A DNA stretch of 64,000 nt, from the NCBI RefSeq assembly GCF_040947875.1, contig NZ_JBFRXN010000004.1:749688-813687 (forward strand), read 5' to 3'. Both the position numbers and the translations under genes were made by a program. Under the pieces are notes generated by a model. The model made no database searches and was not told the DNA's origin. It worked only from the letters and a program-made list of their open reading frames with translations. The stretch is from Pseudomonas sp. MYb118. Its GTDB lineage: Bacteria > Pseudomonadota > Gammaproteobacteria > Pseudomonadales > Pseudomonadaceae. Each line of letters begins with the position of its first letter. Position 1 is the first letter of the stretch. Positions 26,764-34,474 of the stretch are shown here, piece by piece.

Positions 26764-27777
26764 ATGACTCATTCCATCGCATTGAATTTCGAAGACGGCG
26801 TCACCCGTTTCATCGACGCCGCTGCCGGCGAAACCGTGGCCGATGCCGCCTATCGCCAGGGCATCAACATTCCGCTGGACTGCCGCGACGGCGCCTGCGG
26901 CACCTGCAAGTGTTTTGCCGAGGCCGGCCGCTATGACCTGGGCGAGGACTACATCGAAGACGCCCTCAGCGCCGAAGAGGCCGAGAAGGGCTTCGTGCTG
27001 ACCTGCCAGATGCGCGCGCAGAGCGATTGCGTGGTGCGGGTGCCGACGTCTTCCGAGGTCTGCCGCACTCGCCAGGCCAGTTTCGAGGCGACCATCAGCG
27101 CCGTGCGCCAGTTGTCCGACAGCACCATCGCTTTGTCGATCAAGGGCGAGGCCCTGAGCAAACTGGCGTTCCTGCCGGGGCAGTACGTGAACCTCGGGGT
27201 ACCCGGCAGCGAACAGAGCCGCGCCTACTCGTTCAGCTCGTTGCAGCGCGACGGCGAAGTGAGTTTCCTGATCCGCAACGTACCGGGCGGCCTGATGAGC
27301 AGCTTCCTCACCGGCATGGCCAAGGCCGGCGACCACATGCGCCTGGCCGGCCCCCTGGGCAGCTTTTACCTGCGCGACATTCGCCGGCCGTTGCTGCTGT
27401 TGGCCGGTGGCACGGGCCTGGCGCCGTTCACCGCGATGCTGGAGAAAATCGCCGAGCAGGGCAGTGTTCATCCGTTGCACCTGATCTACGGCGTGACCCA
27501 CGACTCGGACCTGGTGGAACTCGATCGCCTGCAAGCCTTCGCCGCGCGCATCCCCAACTTCACCTACAGCACCTGCGTGGCCAGCCCCGACAGTGCGCAT
27601 CCGCTCAAGGGCTACGTGACCCAGCACATCGAACCCGGTCACCTCAATGACGGCGACGTCGACGTCTACCTGTGCGGCCCGCCGCCGATGGTCGAGGCGG
27701 TGAGCAAATACATCGGCGAGCAGGGCATCACCCCGGCGAACTTCTACTACGAGAAGTTCGCGGCCAGCGCGGCGTAA
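26764..27777 (+). CDS. benC: Benzoate 1,2-dioxygenase electron transfer component
   Basis: A 337-residue reductase. The N-terminal plant-type 2Fe-2S domain has CRDGACGTCKC followed by a fourth cysteine in VLTCQM. The FAD domain follows (SRAYSFSSL) and then the NADH domain (LLLLAGGTGLAPFTAML; DVYLCGPPPMVEAV). It passes electrons from NADH to BenAB. ATG 26764 lies ten bases after benB. benD is separated from it by a 286-base REP array rather than being adjacent. Confidence 0.93.
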   Translation: MTHSIALNFEDGVTRFIDAAAGETVADAAYRQGINIPLDCRDGACGTCKCFAEAGRYDLGEDYIEDALSAEEAEKGFVLTCQMRAQSDCVVRVPTSSEVCRTRQASFEATISAVRQLSDSTIALSIKGEALSKLAFLPGQYVNLGVPGSEQSRAYSFSSLQRDGEVSFLIRNVPGGLMSSFLTGMAKAGDHMRLAGPLGSFYLRDIRRPLLLLAGGTGLAPFTAMLEKIAEQGSVHPLHLIYGVTHDSDLVELDRLQAFAARIPNFTYSTCVASPDSAHPLKGYVTQHIEPGHLNDGDVDVYLCGPPPMVEAVSKYIGEQGITPANFYYEKFAASAA

Positions 27778-27791
27778 CTGAACCGCCCCAA

Positions 27792-28027
27792 CCCCCTGTA
27801 GGAGCGAGCTTGCTCGCGATGGCGGTGGACCAGCCAACATCAATGTCGCTGACCCACCGCACCCCCTGTAGGAGCGAGCTTGCTCGCGAAAGCGGTGGCC
27901 CAGTCAACATCAATGTCGCTGACCCACCGCACCCCCTGTAGGAGCGAGCATGCTCGCGATAGCGGTGGACCAGTCAACATTGATATCGCCTGACCCACCG
28001 CTTTCGCGAGCAAGCCCGCTCCCACAG
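27792..28027. repeat. Tandem array of three 70-bp REP units plus an inverted REP
   Basis: Units begin at 27792, 27862 and 27932, each opening CCCCCTGTAGGAGCGAGC, an exact 70-base period. Each carries a spacer with GCGGTGG(A/C)CCAG..CAACAT and TCGC..TGACCCACCGC. An inverted arm (CGCGAGCAAGCCCGCTCCC) ends at 28026. The GCGGTGG/CCACCGC ends of each spacer can pair. The array fills the benC-benD gap. Confidence 0.92.
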
Positions 28028-28063
28028 TTGACCGTGTCGAATTTGAAGTTTGTGGGAGTACAC

Positions 28064-28837
28064 ATGAACCGTTTCCAAGAAAAAGTCGCGTTGATCACCG
28101 GCGCCGCCCAGGGCATCGGTCGCCGGGTCGCCGAACGCATGGCCGCAGAAGGCGCCCGCCTGATCCTGGTGGACCGCTCCGATCTGGTATTCGAGGTGCA
28201 ACAGCAACTGGCCGCCCGGTGCCAGGTGCTGGCCCTGACCGCCGACCTCGAACAATACGAGGAATGCAGCCGCGTCATGCAAACCGCCGTCGAGCGTTTC
28301 GGCCGGCTCGATGTGCTGGTGAACAACGTCGGCGGCACCATCTGGGCCAAGCCGTTCGAGCACTACCAGGCGCCGCAGATCGAGGCCGAGGTGCGGCGTT
28401 CGCTGTTCCCCACCCTGTGGTGTTGCCACGCGGCGCTGCCGTTCATGCTGGAGCAGGGCAGCGGGGCGATCGTCAATGTGTCGTCCATCGCCACCCGCAG
28501 TGTCAACCGGGTGCCGTACGGCGCGGCGAAGGGCGGAGTCAATGCGTTGACCGCGTGCCTGGCGTTCGAAACCGCCGGGCGCGGGGTGCGGGTCAATGCC
28601 ACGGCGCCGGGCGGCACCGAAGCGCCGCCACGGGTGATCCCGCGCAACAGCGCCGAGCAAAGCGCGCAGGAAAAGATCTGGTACCAGCAGATCGTCGACC
28701 AGACCCTGGACAGCAGCCTGATGAAGCGTTACGGCTCGTTGGATGAACAGGCGGGGGCGATTCTGTTTCTGGCCAGTGACGAGGCGTCGTATATCACCGG
28801 CGTGACCCTGCCGGTCGGCGGCGGCGATCTCGGGTGA
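28064..28837 (+). CDS. benD: 1,6-dihydroxycyclohexa-2,4-diene-1-carboxylate dehydrogenase
   Basis: A 257-residue short-chain dehydrogenase converting the benzoate cis-diol to catechol with NAD+ and CO2 release. The cofactor site is ITGAAQGIGRRVAERM, followed by NNVGG and the YGAAKGG catalytic Tyr-Lys with serine in IVNVSSIATR. ATG 28064 has GGGAG upstream. It is in the ben cluster but isolated from benABC by the REP array. It converges with the Nudix gene, with stop codons one base apart. Confidence 0.9.
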   Translation: MNRFQEKVALITGAAQGIGRRVAERMAAEGARLILVDRSDLVFEVQQQLAARCQVLALTADLEQYEECSRVMQTAVERFGRLDVLVNNVGGTIWAKPFEHYQAPQIEAEVRRSLFPTLWCCHAALPFMLEQGSGAIVNVSSIATRSVNRVPYGAAKGGVNALTACLAFETAGRGVRVNATAPGGTEAPPRVIPRNSAEQSAQEKIWYQQIVDQTLDSSLMKRYGSLDEQAGAILFLASDEASYITGVTLPVGGGDLG

Positions 28838-28838
28838 A

Positions 28839-29201
28839 TTACAGGCGCCGCTGGAACGCCTTGACGATTTTCAGCGTGGCCTCGCTGGTGTCCAGGTTCT
28901 GCACGGCGTTCAGCGGGTACCACTGGCAGTCGAAGATTTCATTCAGTGGGCGCGCTTCATCCAAGTTCAACACCGACGCCTCGAACACGTGGTGTCGGGT
29001 GTTGCCGGCTTCGAGCTGCATCATGTACAGCACATCATCGACGGCCAGGCCGGTTTCTTCCTGCAGTTCACGCGCGGCCGCCCCGGCGTGGGTCTCGCCA
29101 CACTCGACCTTTCCACCGGGCAGGGTCCAGCGACTCCTGGGCTTGCGCACCAGAAGAATGTGCTGATCCCGCTCGCAAATGACGGTTGCGCGTACTTTCA
29201 T
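28839..29201 (-). CDS. Nudix hydrolase
   Basis: A 120-residue Nudix protein (MutT fold). The Nudix box is complete: GGKVECGETHAGAAAREL then QEETGL, matching GX5EX7REUXEEXGU. The preceding ILLVRKPRSRWTLPGGK also fits the family. It hydrolyses a nucleoside diphosphate derivative, but the substrate is not predictable. Downstream it meets benD end to end. Confidence 0.85.
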   Translation of the reverse strand: MKVRATVICERDQHILLVRKPRSRWTLPGGKVECGETHAGAAARELQEETGLAVDDVLYMMQLEAGNTRHHVFEASVLNLDEARPLNEIFDCQWYPLNAVQNLDTSEATLKIVKAFQRRL

Positions 29202-29422
29202 GTGTTACCTGATAGCCCTTAGCCACGTTTTTGTAATAAAAATGCAATATCCAGGCCGAGGCCCGTTTTCCGGGGCTTGTAGGGGTTTTGAGGTGCGCCT
29301 TTGCTGAAAAGTGCGATCGAATGTTGGATTTCTGACACGACGTCTGGTCGATAAGGGGGCGGGAACTGGGTGTAAGGTAGGCGGGTCAGTTCAGAAAGAC
29401 GCGACAGAAACGGAGGTGGCTT

Positions 29423-29605
29423 ATGAGCGTTCCGATGCTGAACAAGATGCACATGAACGGCTATGACGTGGTCAGCGTGAACAACGGCCCTTGGCGGGTC
29501 TGTACCCAGTGCGACCGGCTGGGGGCCTTTGACAGCCGGGAAGAGGCGCTGGCGTTTGCGGCGTCGTTGCCGGGGTACAAGGCGCGTTCGAAGAAAAATC
29601 AGTGA
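29423..29605 (+). CDS. Small hypothetical protein
   Basis: A 60-residue protein (SVPMLNKMHMNGYDVVSVNN, then PWRVCTQCDRLGAFDSREEA). The first half looks like a short beta-hairpin unit and the second a helix rich in Ala/Glu. The CTQC pair could bind metal, but only two cysteines are present. A GGAGG ribosome site precedes ATG 29423. It is isolated, ahead of a REP pair. Confidence 0.65.
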   Translation: MSVPMLNKMHMNGYDVVSVNNGPWRVCTQCDRLGAFDSREEALAFAASLPGYKARSKKNQ

Positions 29606-29614
29606 CCCGTGACT

Positions 29615-29703
29615 CTGTAGGAGCGAGCTTGCTCGCGATGCGACCTATCTGCCGACATACCATTGCCTGACACAACGCATCGCGAGCAAGCTCGCTCCTA
29701 CAG
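29615..29703. repeat. REP pair in inverted orientation
   Basis: CTGTAGGAGCGAGCTTGCTC at 29615 and its inverted partner ending CTCGCTCCTACAG at 29703. A short triple repeat of GTATCAG follows at about 29704-29721. Confidence 0.85.
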
Positions 29704-29720
29704 GTATCAGGTATCAGGTA

Positions 29721-29966
29721 TCAGCCGGCGCTCGGTTTGTTGCGGCTGATTACCTTCGCCTTCACTTCCTCGGCGTACCCCGCCAATCGTTGTTCATCGC
29801 CCTGAAACAGGTCACACAGCCGATGCACGGCCTGGGCATCCACGTCGTTGCCGGATTGGCGCAGCTGTTCAGCCAGGCGCAGCAGCTCGACCGCTGACCA
29901 TCGCAGGTCCGAGGCGATGCTTTGCAAATCCCGCCGCAGTTCGTTTTCGGATTCGTTGAGCCACAT
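29721..29966 (-). CDS. Hypothetical helical protein
   Basis: An 81-residue, probably all-helical protein (LRRDLQSIASDLRWSAVELL; FQGDEQRLAGYAEEVKAKV). No signal peptide or membrane segment, no recognised domain. It has a GGGAGAT ribosome site. It is a single gene diverging from the lipoprotein gene at 30057. Confidence 0.65.
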   Translation of the reverse strand: MWLNESENELRRDLQSIASDLRWSAVELLRLAEQLRQSGNDVDAQAVHRLCDLFQGDEQRLAGYAEEVKAKVISRNKPSAG

Positions 29967-30056
29967 GACGATCTCCCAAAAATTCTGGCTACGAAATTTT
30001 AGTCCCTATTCCCCTGTCCAAGAGCTACATTTTCTTTTTTCAGATAAGGATGCGCG

Positions 30057-30392
30057 ATGCGGACATTGATGACGGCAATGGTGATGGGGATGTTGGCGGG
30101 GTGTTCGTTGCCGGCCTCCGTGGTGCCGGGCGAACCGAACTTCAGCAAATACAGTGCGAAACCGCCCAAGGAGCTGGCTGCCTGCGTTTTACCGGCGTGG
30201 CAGAAGGAAGTCTCCAAGACGACACAAACCGGGATCTCCAATGGATACCGGATCACCGCGCCGGGCATGATCAGCGCCGATGAAACGCTGGATATCGTCA
30301 AAAACAAGGACGGCAGCCGCGTTTCGCTGTATCAGGGGCCGCCCTGGGCCAAGTCCGGCGCGCTGCGTGAAGCGGTCCGCGACTGCTTGTGA
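30057..30392 (+). CDS. Small putative lipoprotein
   Basis: A 111-residue protein with a short lipoprotein signal (MTAMVMGMLAGC, Cys ~16). The mature domain holds AACVLPAWQKEVSKTTQTG and ends VRDCL, so it has two further cysteines that could form a disulfide. The AAGGA site lies before ATG 30057. It is convergent with the Rrf2 gene, three bases away. Function unknown. Confidence 0.7.
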   Translation: MRTLMTAMVMGMLAGCSLPASVVPGEPNFSKYSAKPPKELAACVLPAWQKEVSKTTQTGISNGYRITAPGMISADETLDIVKNKDGSRVSLYQGPPWAKSGALREAVRDCL

Positions 30393-30395
30393 TGA

Positions 30396-30947
30396 TCAGT
30401 CAGCGACTTCGGTCGCCGCGATGAGCTGAGCGCCGCCGCTCTTTTTGTCACGCCGCTCGTTGAGCCACTCCTCCACCTTGCCATTGAACTCGGCAGGGGA
30501 TTTGCGTCCCACTCGCCTGGCCAGATCAAGAATGGTCTGCTGGGCGAGGGCTTCTTCCATGCGTTTTTGCGCAGTCAGCATCACGGCATGGATCGAACAG
30601 TGGCCTGCCACCGCCCAGTCGGGGGTGCAGCCATCGAAGAGGGCGCAGCGCCCGCGAATCTCTCGGCACTCGAAAATCTGTTTCTGCCCGTCGATGGCCG
30701 TGACGATATCCAGCACGCTGATCTCGTCGGAGGGCCGCGCCAGCTTGAACCCGCCTCGTACGCCTTCAGTGGCCTCCACCAGTTTTGCCTTGGCCAGTTT
30801 GGTGAAGATCTTCGCCAGATAATCCTGCGGTACGCCTTGCAGTTCCGCCAGGTCGCGCACGCTCGCCTCGCGGGAATCACCGCAATTGCCTACCAGAAAA
30901 ATCAGGCAATGAATGCCGTACTCAACGCCCGCGCTGTAAAGAGACAT
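30396..30947 (-). CDS. Rrf2-family iron-sulfur type transcription regulator
   Basis: A 183-residue Rrf2 regulator. The winged helix covers residues 1-70 (LAELQGVPQDYLAKIFTKLA; EGVRGGFKLARP). Cysteines in FECREIRGRCALFDGC and AGHCSIH form the usual three- or four-Cys cluster region, so Fe-S sensing is plausible. It is longer than NsrR/IscR (~150-160). It diverges from the flavoprotein gene at 31200, which is its likely target. Confidence 0.88.
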   Translation of the reverse strand: MSLYSAGVEYGIHCLIFLVGNCGDSREASVRDLAELQGVPQDYLAKIFTKLAKAKLVEATEGVRGGFKLARPSDEISVLDIVTAIDGQKQIFECREIRGRCALFDGCTPDWAVAGHCSIHAVMLTAQKRMEEALAQQTILDLARRVGRKSPAEFNGKVEEWLNERRDKKSGGAQLIAATEVAD

Positions 30948-31071
30948 AGCAATCTCCGACTAATGTTGTCGTAAATCTTACCAGTCGTACGCCCGGCAGG
31001 CAACGCGTGAGGCGACCGGCTGGCTCGTTTAAATCCTCGATGGCTGTCTGTCATGGGGCATTGATGGTTTT

Positions 31072-31090
31072 GATAGTGACTATCTATAAA
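31072..31090. promoter_or_regulatory. Candidate operator/promoter upstream of the flavoprotein gene
   Basis: GATAG-TGA-CTATC (31072-31084) is an inverted repeat, and TATAAA follows directly at 31085-31090. It lies in the divergent gap between the Rrf2 regulator and the NADH-dehydrogenase-like gene. Binding by the Rrf2 protein is inference. Confidence 0.4.
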
Positions 31091-31199
31091 AACCGATTGC
31101 TTTCGATAACTAGGATCAATACAGTCGTAGTTGTTCGGTTGCGCTGGCAACCTTCGACCTTCTAATAATTCATTGATCGGCGTTCCCGAGGAGTTAAAG

Positions 31200-32402
31200 A
31201 TGAAACAGCACATCCTGGTCATCGGTGCAGGTTTTGGTGGTTTGTGGACGGCTTTGGGCGCGACTCGCCTGTTCGACATTCATGGTCACAACGACGTCGA
31301 AGTCACCGTCCTGGCCCCACAGGCCGAGCTGCGGGTGCGTCCGCGCTTCTATGAGCCCAATGCCCATCAGTTGGCGGCGCCGATTGGCGAACTGCTCGAC
31401 GCCGTTGGCGTGAACTTCATCAAGGGCTCTGCCGAAACCATCGACGTTGCGCAAAAACGCGTTGGCTACATTGATGCATCCGGTGCCAAACAGGTGTGCA
31501 GCTACGACAAACTCGTTCTGGCCACCGGCAGTCGCCTGGCCAACCCGTCGACCAGTGGCGTGGCCGAGCATGCGTTCGACGTTGATCAGATCGAACAGGC
31601 CGTACGCCTGGAAAACCACCTCAAATCCCTGGCCAATCTGCCGGAGAGCAAAGCGCGCAACACCGTCGTCGTGGCGGGCGGTGGTTTCACCGGGATCGAA
31701 ACCGCGACCGAAATGACCGCACGCCTGCGTTCCATTCTTGGCGAACAAGCGGATATCGAAGTGATCATCGTCGACCGCGGCAGCCGGATCGGTGGGTCGA
31801 TGGGCGAGGAAATCGCCGTTTCGATCGAGGAAGCCAGTATCGCGACGGGTGTGAAATGGCACTTGAAAGCGTCGGTGGATTCCGTGGATGCCAATGGTGT
31901 GAACCTCAGCGACGGCGAACGAATCGACGCCAAGACCGTGGTCTGGACCACGGGTGTGCGTGCGAGCTCGCTGACCGAGCAAATCCCTGCGGAACGTGAT
32001 CACCTGGGCCGCCTGCACGTGGACAGCCATCTGAAAGTCATCGGCCAGGACGACATCTTCGCCACGGGCGATGTGGCGTATGCCGCCTCGGACGATATCG
32101 GCAACCACGCCCTGATGACCTGCCAGCACGCGATCATGCTGGGTCGTTACGCCGGCCATAACGTTGCCGCGCAGATCCTTGGCGTGGACGGTTTCCCCTA
32201 CAGCCAGCCCAAGTACGTGACGTGCCTGGACCTCGGCGCCTGGGGCGCGGTGTACACCGAGGGTTGGGATCGCCAGGTCAAACTGGTCAAGCAGGAAGCC
32301 AAGGAACTGAAAACCCAGATCAACACCGTGTGGATCTACCCACCAGCGGCCAACCGCGAAGCGGCCTGGGCCGCCGCTGATCCGCTGATCCCGATCGCGT
32401 AA
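31200..32402 (+). CDS. Type II NADH dehydrogenase-like NAD(P)/FAD oxidoreductase
   Basis: A 400-residue flavoprotein. The FAD fold is HILVIGAGFGGLWTALG; the NAD(P) fold is NTVVVAGGGFTGIETATEMT near residue 160; FAD is also contacted by IFATGDVAYA. Length and motifs fit NDH-2-like enzymes without a long membrane anchor. It probably oxidises NADH with a quinone or other acceptor. A GAGGAG site precedes ATG 31200. Divergent from the Rrf2 gene. Confidence 0.87.
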   Translation: MKQHILVIGAGFGGLWTALGATRLFDIHGHNDVEVTVLAPQAELRVRPRFYEPNAHQLAAPIGELLDAVGVNFIKGSAETIDVAQKRVGYIDASGAKQVCSYDKLVLATGSRLANPSTSGVAEHAFDVDQIEQAVRLENHLKSLANLPESKARNTVVVAGGGFTGIETATEMTARLRSILGEQADIEVIIVDRGSRIGGSMGEEIAVSIEEASIATGVKWHLKASVDSVDANGVNLSDGERIDAKTVVWTTGVRASSLTEQIPAERDHLGRLHVDSHLKVIGQDDIFATGDVAYAASDDIGNHALMTCQHAIMLGRYAGHNVAAQILGVDGFPYSQPKYVTCLDLGAWGAVYTEGWDRQVKLVKQEAKELKTQINTVWIYPPAANREAAWAAADPLIPIA

Positions 32403-32417
32403 TCACAACCCCCCCCC

Positions 32418-32508
32418 CTGTAGGAGCGAGCTTGCTCGCGATGGCGGTGGAACAGTCAACATCGATGTAGTTGACAAACCGCTATCGCGAGCAAGCTCGC
32501 TCCTACAG
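32418..32508. repeat. REP pair in inverted orientation
   Basis: CTGTAGGAGCGAGCTTGCTC at 32418 and the inverted arm ending CTCGCTCCTACAG at 32508. The spacer GGCGGTGGAACAGTCAACAT resembles that of the array at 27792-28027, showing common ancestry. Confidence 0.85.
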
Positions 32509-32536
32509 TGGCTTGTGCGTGTGAAATTAATCGTAT

Positions 32537-32572
32537 AAATTTTCATGAAATTTAAATAACAAAATTTCATGA
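32537..32572. promoter_or_regulatory. Candidate operator of the amine-oxidation operon
   Basis: AAATTTTCATGAAATTT (32537-32553) contains the perfect palindrome TTTCATGAAA. A second TTTCATGA copy lies at 32565-32572, 24 bases on. The region is very AT-rich against a high-GC background and sits just upstream of the oxidase gene. The XRE-cupin regulator in the same operon is the likely binder, which is inference. Confidence 0.5.
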
Positions 32573-32581
32573 GCCCTCCGC

Positions 32582-33871
32582 ATGTTCCAACAATCCACCC
32601 GGCACGTCGCCAGCTATTACGCCCACGCCTGCGCTGATCACCTGGTCGAGCGTGCCCCTCTGGAAGGTGAGCACGACACCGAAGTGTTGATCATCGGCGC
32701 CGGTTTCAGTGGCTTGCACACCGCATTGCGCCTGGCCCTGGCCGGCAAGCGTGTGACCCTGCTGGAGGCCAGTCGCGTGGCCTGGGCGGCATCGGGGCGT
32801 AACGGTGGTCAGGCGATTCTCGGTTGGTCGTGCGACATGCCGCCACTGGAGGCCGCGCTGGGTTACGAGCGGGCGCGGCGCTTGTGGGACGGCATGCGTT
32901 GGGCCGCCCAGGAATTGCGTGCCTTGCCGGCGCGACATGATTTCGACTGTGACTATCGCGCTGGGCACCTGTGGACGTCGGTACTGCCGCGTCGGGTCGA
33001 TCTGCTCACCGAGTGGCAGCATGAGGCCAGCCACAAGTGGGGTCACGACGGTTTGCAGTTCATCCCCCGTGAACAGTTGCCGCAATGGGTCGCCAGTGAG
33101 CGCTACCAGGCCGGCTTGTACGACCCCGAAGGCGGGCACCTGAATCCGCTGCGTCTGGCCCTCGGTCTGGCCGCGGCTATCGAAAGCGCGGGCGGGCGCA
33201 TTCATGAGCAAAGCAAGGCGCTGAACTATCGCGAAGAAGGCGGGCGCTACGTGGTCACCACCGAGCGCGGCCGCGTTCGCGCCGATGTGCTGGTGCTGGC
33301 CTGCAATGCCTACCTGGATCGACTCGACCCGCAACTGTCGAGCTGCGTGCTGCCCGTGGGCACTTATCAGGTGGCGACCGCGCCGCTTTCGCAAGGGCTG
33401 GCCACCGCGCTGTTGCCGAGCAATGCCTGTGTCACCGACAACCAGTTCGTCCTCGACTATTTCCGTCGCACCCCCGATCACCGGCTACTGTTCGGTGGCG
33501 GCTGCACTTACCTGGGCGGCATGCCCAAGGACATCGCGGCGGCGACTCGGCCTTTCCTGGAGCGGGTGTTCCCCCAGCTCAAGGGCGTGGAGCTGGAGTT
33601 CGCCTGGGGCGGGCACATCGACCTGACCCTCAAGCGCACCCCGGACATCGGCCGGCGTGGCGACCTCTATTGGCTGCAGGGCTACTCGGGTCATGGCGTG
33701 CTGCCGACCTTGGCGGCGGCCCGCGCGGTGTCTGACGCGATACTCGGCCAGCCCGACGAACTGGGCTTGTACCAAGGCCTGGTCAACGGCAGTTTCCCCG
33801 GCGGCAAATACATGGCCGCGCCGCTGGAAGCCATCGGCAAAGCCTGGTATCGCTTGCGCGACAGCCTCTGA
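32582..33871 (+). CDS. FAD-dependent amine oxidase, gamma-glutamylputrescine oxidase-like
   Basis: A 429-residue DAO-fold flavoprotein. The FAD fold is VLIIGAGFSGLHTALRLALA; the isoalloxazine loop is WAASGRNGGQAI; the end has LYWLQGYSGHGVLPTLAAAR. This arrangement is typical of PuuB-like oxidases. It likely deaminates a gamma-glutamylated or free amine and releases H2O2. It is first of three genes (27- and 21-base gaps) with a glutamyl ligase last, which supports a PuuA/PuuB-like pathway. Confidence 0.85.
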   Translation: MFQQSTRHVASYYAHACADHLVERAPLEGEHDTEVLIIGAGFSGLHTALRLALAGKRVTLLEASRVAWAASGRNGGQAILGWSCDMPPLEAALGYERARRLWDGMRWAAQELRALPARHDFDCDYRAGHLWTSVLPRRVDLLTEWQHEASHKWGHDGLQFIPREQLPQWVASERYQAGLYDPEGGHLNPLRLALGLAAAIESAGGRIHEQSKALNYREEGGRYVVTTERGRVRADVLVLACNAYLDRLDPQLSSCVLPVGTYQVATAPLSQGLATALLPSNACVTDNQFVLDYFRRTPDHRLLFGGGCTYLGGMPKDIAAATRPFLERVFPQLKGVELEFAWGGHIDLTLKRTPDIGRRGDLYWLQGYSGHGVLPTLAAARAVSDAILGQPDELGLYQGLVNGSFPGGKYMAAPLEAIGKAWYRLRDSL

Positions 33872-33898
33872 ACCGCACATTTTCCGGAAAGCGATCGA

Positions 33899-34453
33899 AT
33901 GGACAGGCAAGAAGAAATCTCGGCGCTGGCGATCCTGATCCAGGACCTGCGCAAACATAAAAAGTACACGCTCAAGGAGCTGGCGGACAAAATCGGTCGC
34001 TCGGTGGGTTTTCTCTCGCAGGTCGAGCGCGGGCTCTCGCGGCCGACGGTGGCCGACCTGACCGCCATCAGCGAAACCCTCGGCGTGCCCACCACCTATT
34101 TCTACAGCCTGCCCAAGCCCATGGCGCTGCCGTGGGTCACCCGTCCGGACGAGCGCCGCACGCTGTACTACGCCGACGGCATCACCGACATCCTGGTTTC
34201 ACCGAAGATGCGTGCCTCGTTCTCGATGCTTGAAAGCCTGCTCGAACCCGGCGCCAGCAGTGGCGAGCGACACATGAACGACAGCTCGGAGCAGGGCGGT
34301 TACGTACTCGAAGGGCAACTGACGCTGTGGCTGGATGACGCCGAGCCCGTCACCCTCGAGGCCGGGGACAGCTTCCAGCTCGCCAGCCATGCCCATTGCC
34401 GCTACGGCAATCGCTCCGATCAACTCACCCGGGTGCTCTGGGTCTACACCTGA
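33899..34453 (+). CDS. XRE-family regulator with C-terminal cupin (PuuR-like)
   Basis: A 184-residue repressor-type protein. The helix-turn-helix is at residues ~10-65 (YTLKELADKIGRSVGFLSQV; RGLSRPTVADLTAISETL). A single-domain cupin follows (residues ~105-184, SSEQGGYVLEGQLTLWLDD; LEAGDSFQLASHAHCRYGN). This architecture is common for PuuR-like regulators of polyamine and amine use. It lies between the oxidase and ligase genes and likely controls its own operon. Confidence 0.87.
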   Translation: MDRQEEISALAILIQDLRKHKKYTLKELADKIGRSVGFLSQVERGLSRPTVADLTAISETLGVPTTYFYSLPKPMALPWVTRPDERRTLYYADGITDILVSPKMRASFSMLESLLEPGASSGERHMNDSSEQGGYVLEGQLTLWLDDAEPVTLEAGDSFQLASHAHCRYGNRSDQLTRVLWVYT

Positions 34454-34474
34454 TAAAAACAAAGGAACACAACG

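Noticed and set aside
27792..28027. Regular 70-bp repeats that might suggest a CRISPR array
   Set aside because: The units repeat over their full length with no unique spacers, and match the REP family scattered in the window; no cas genes are present.
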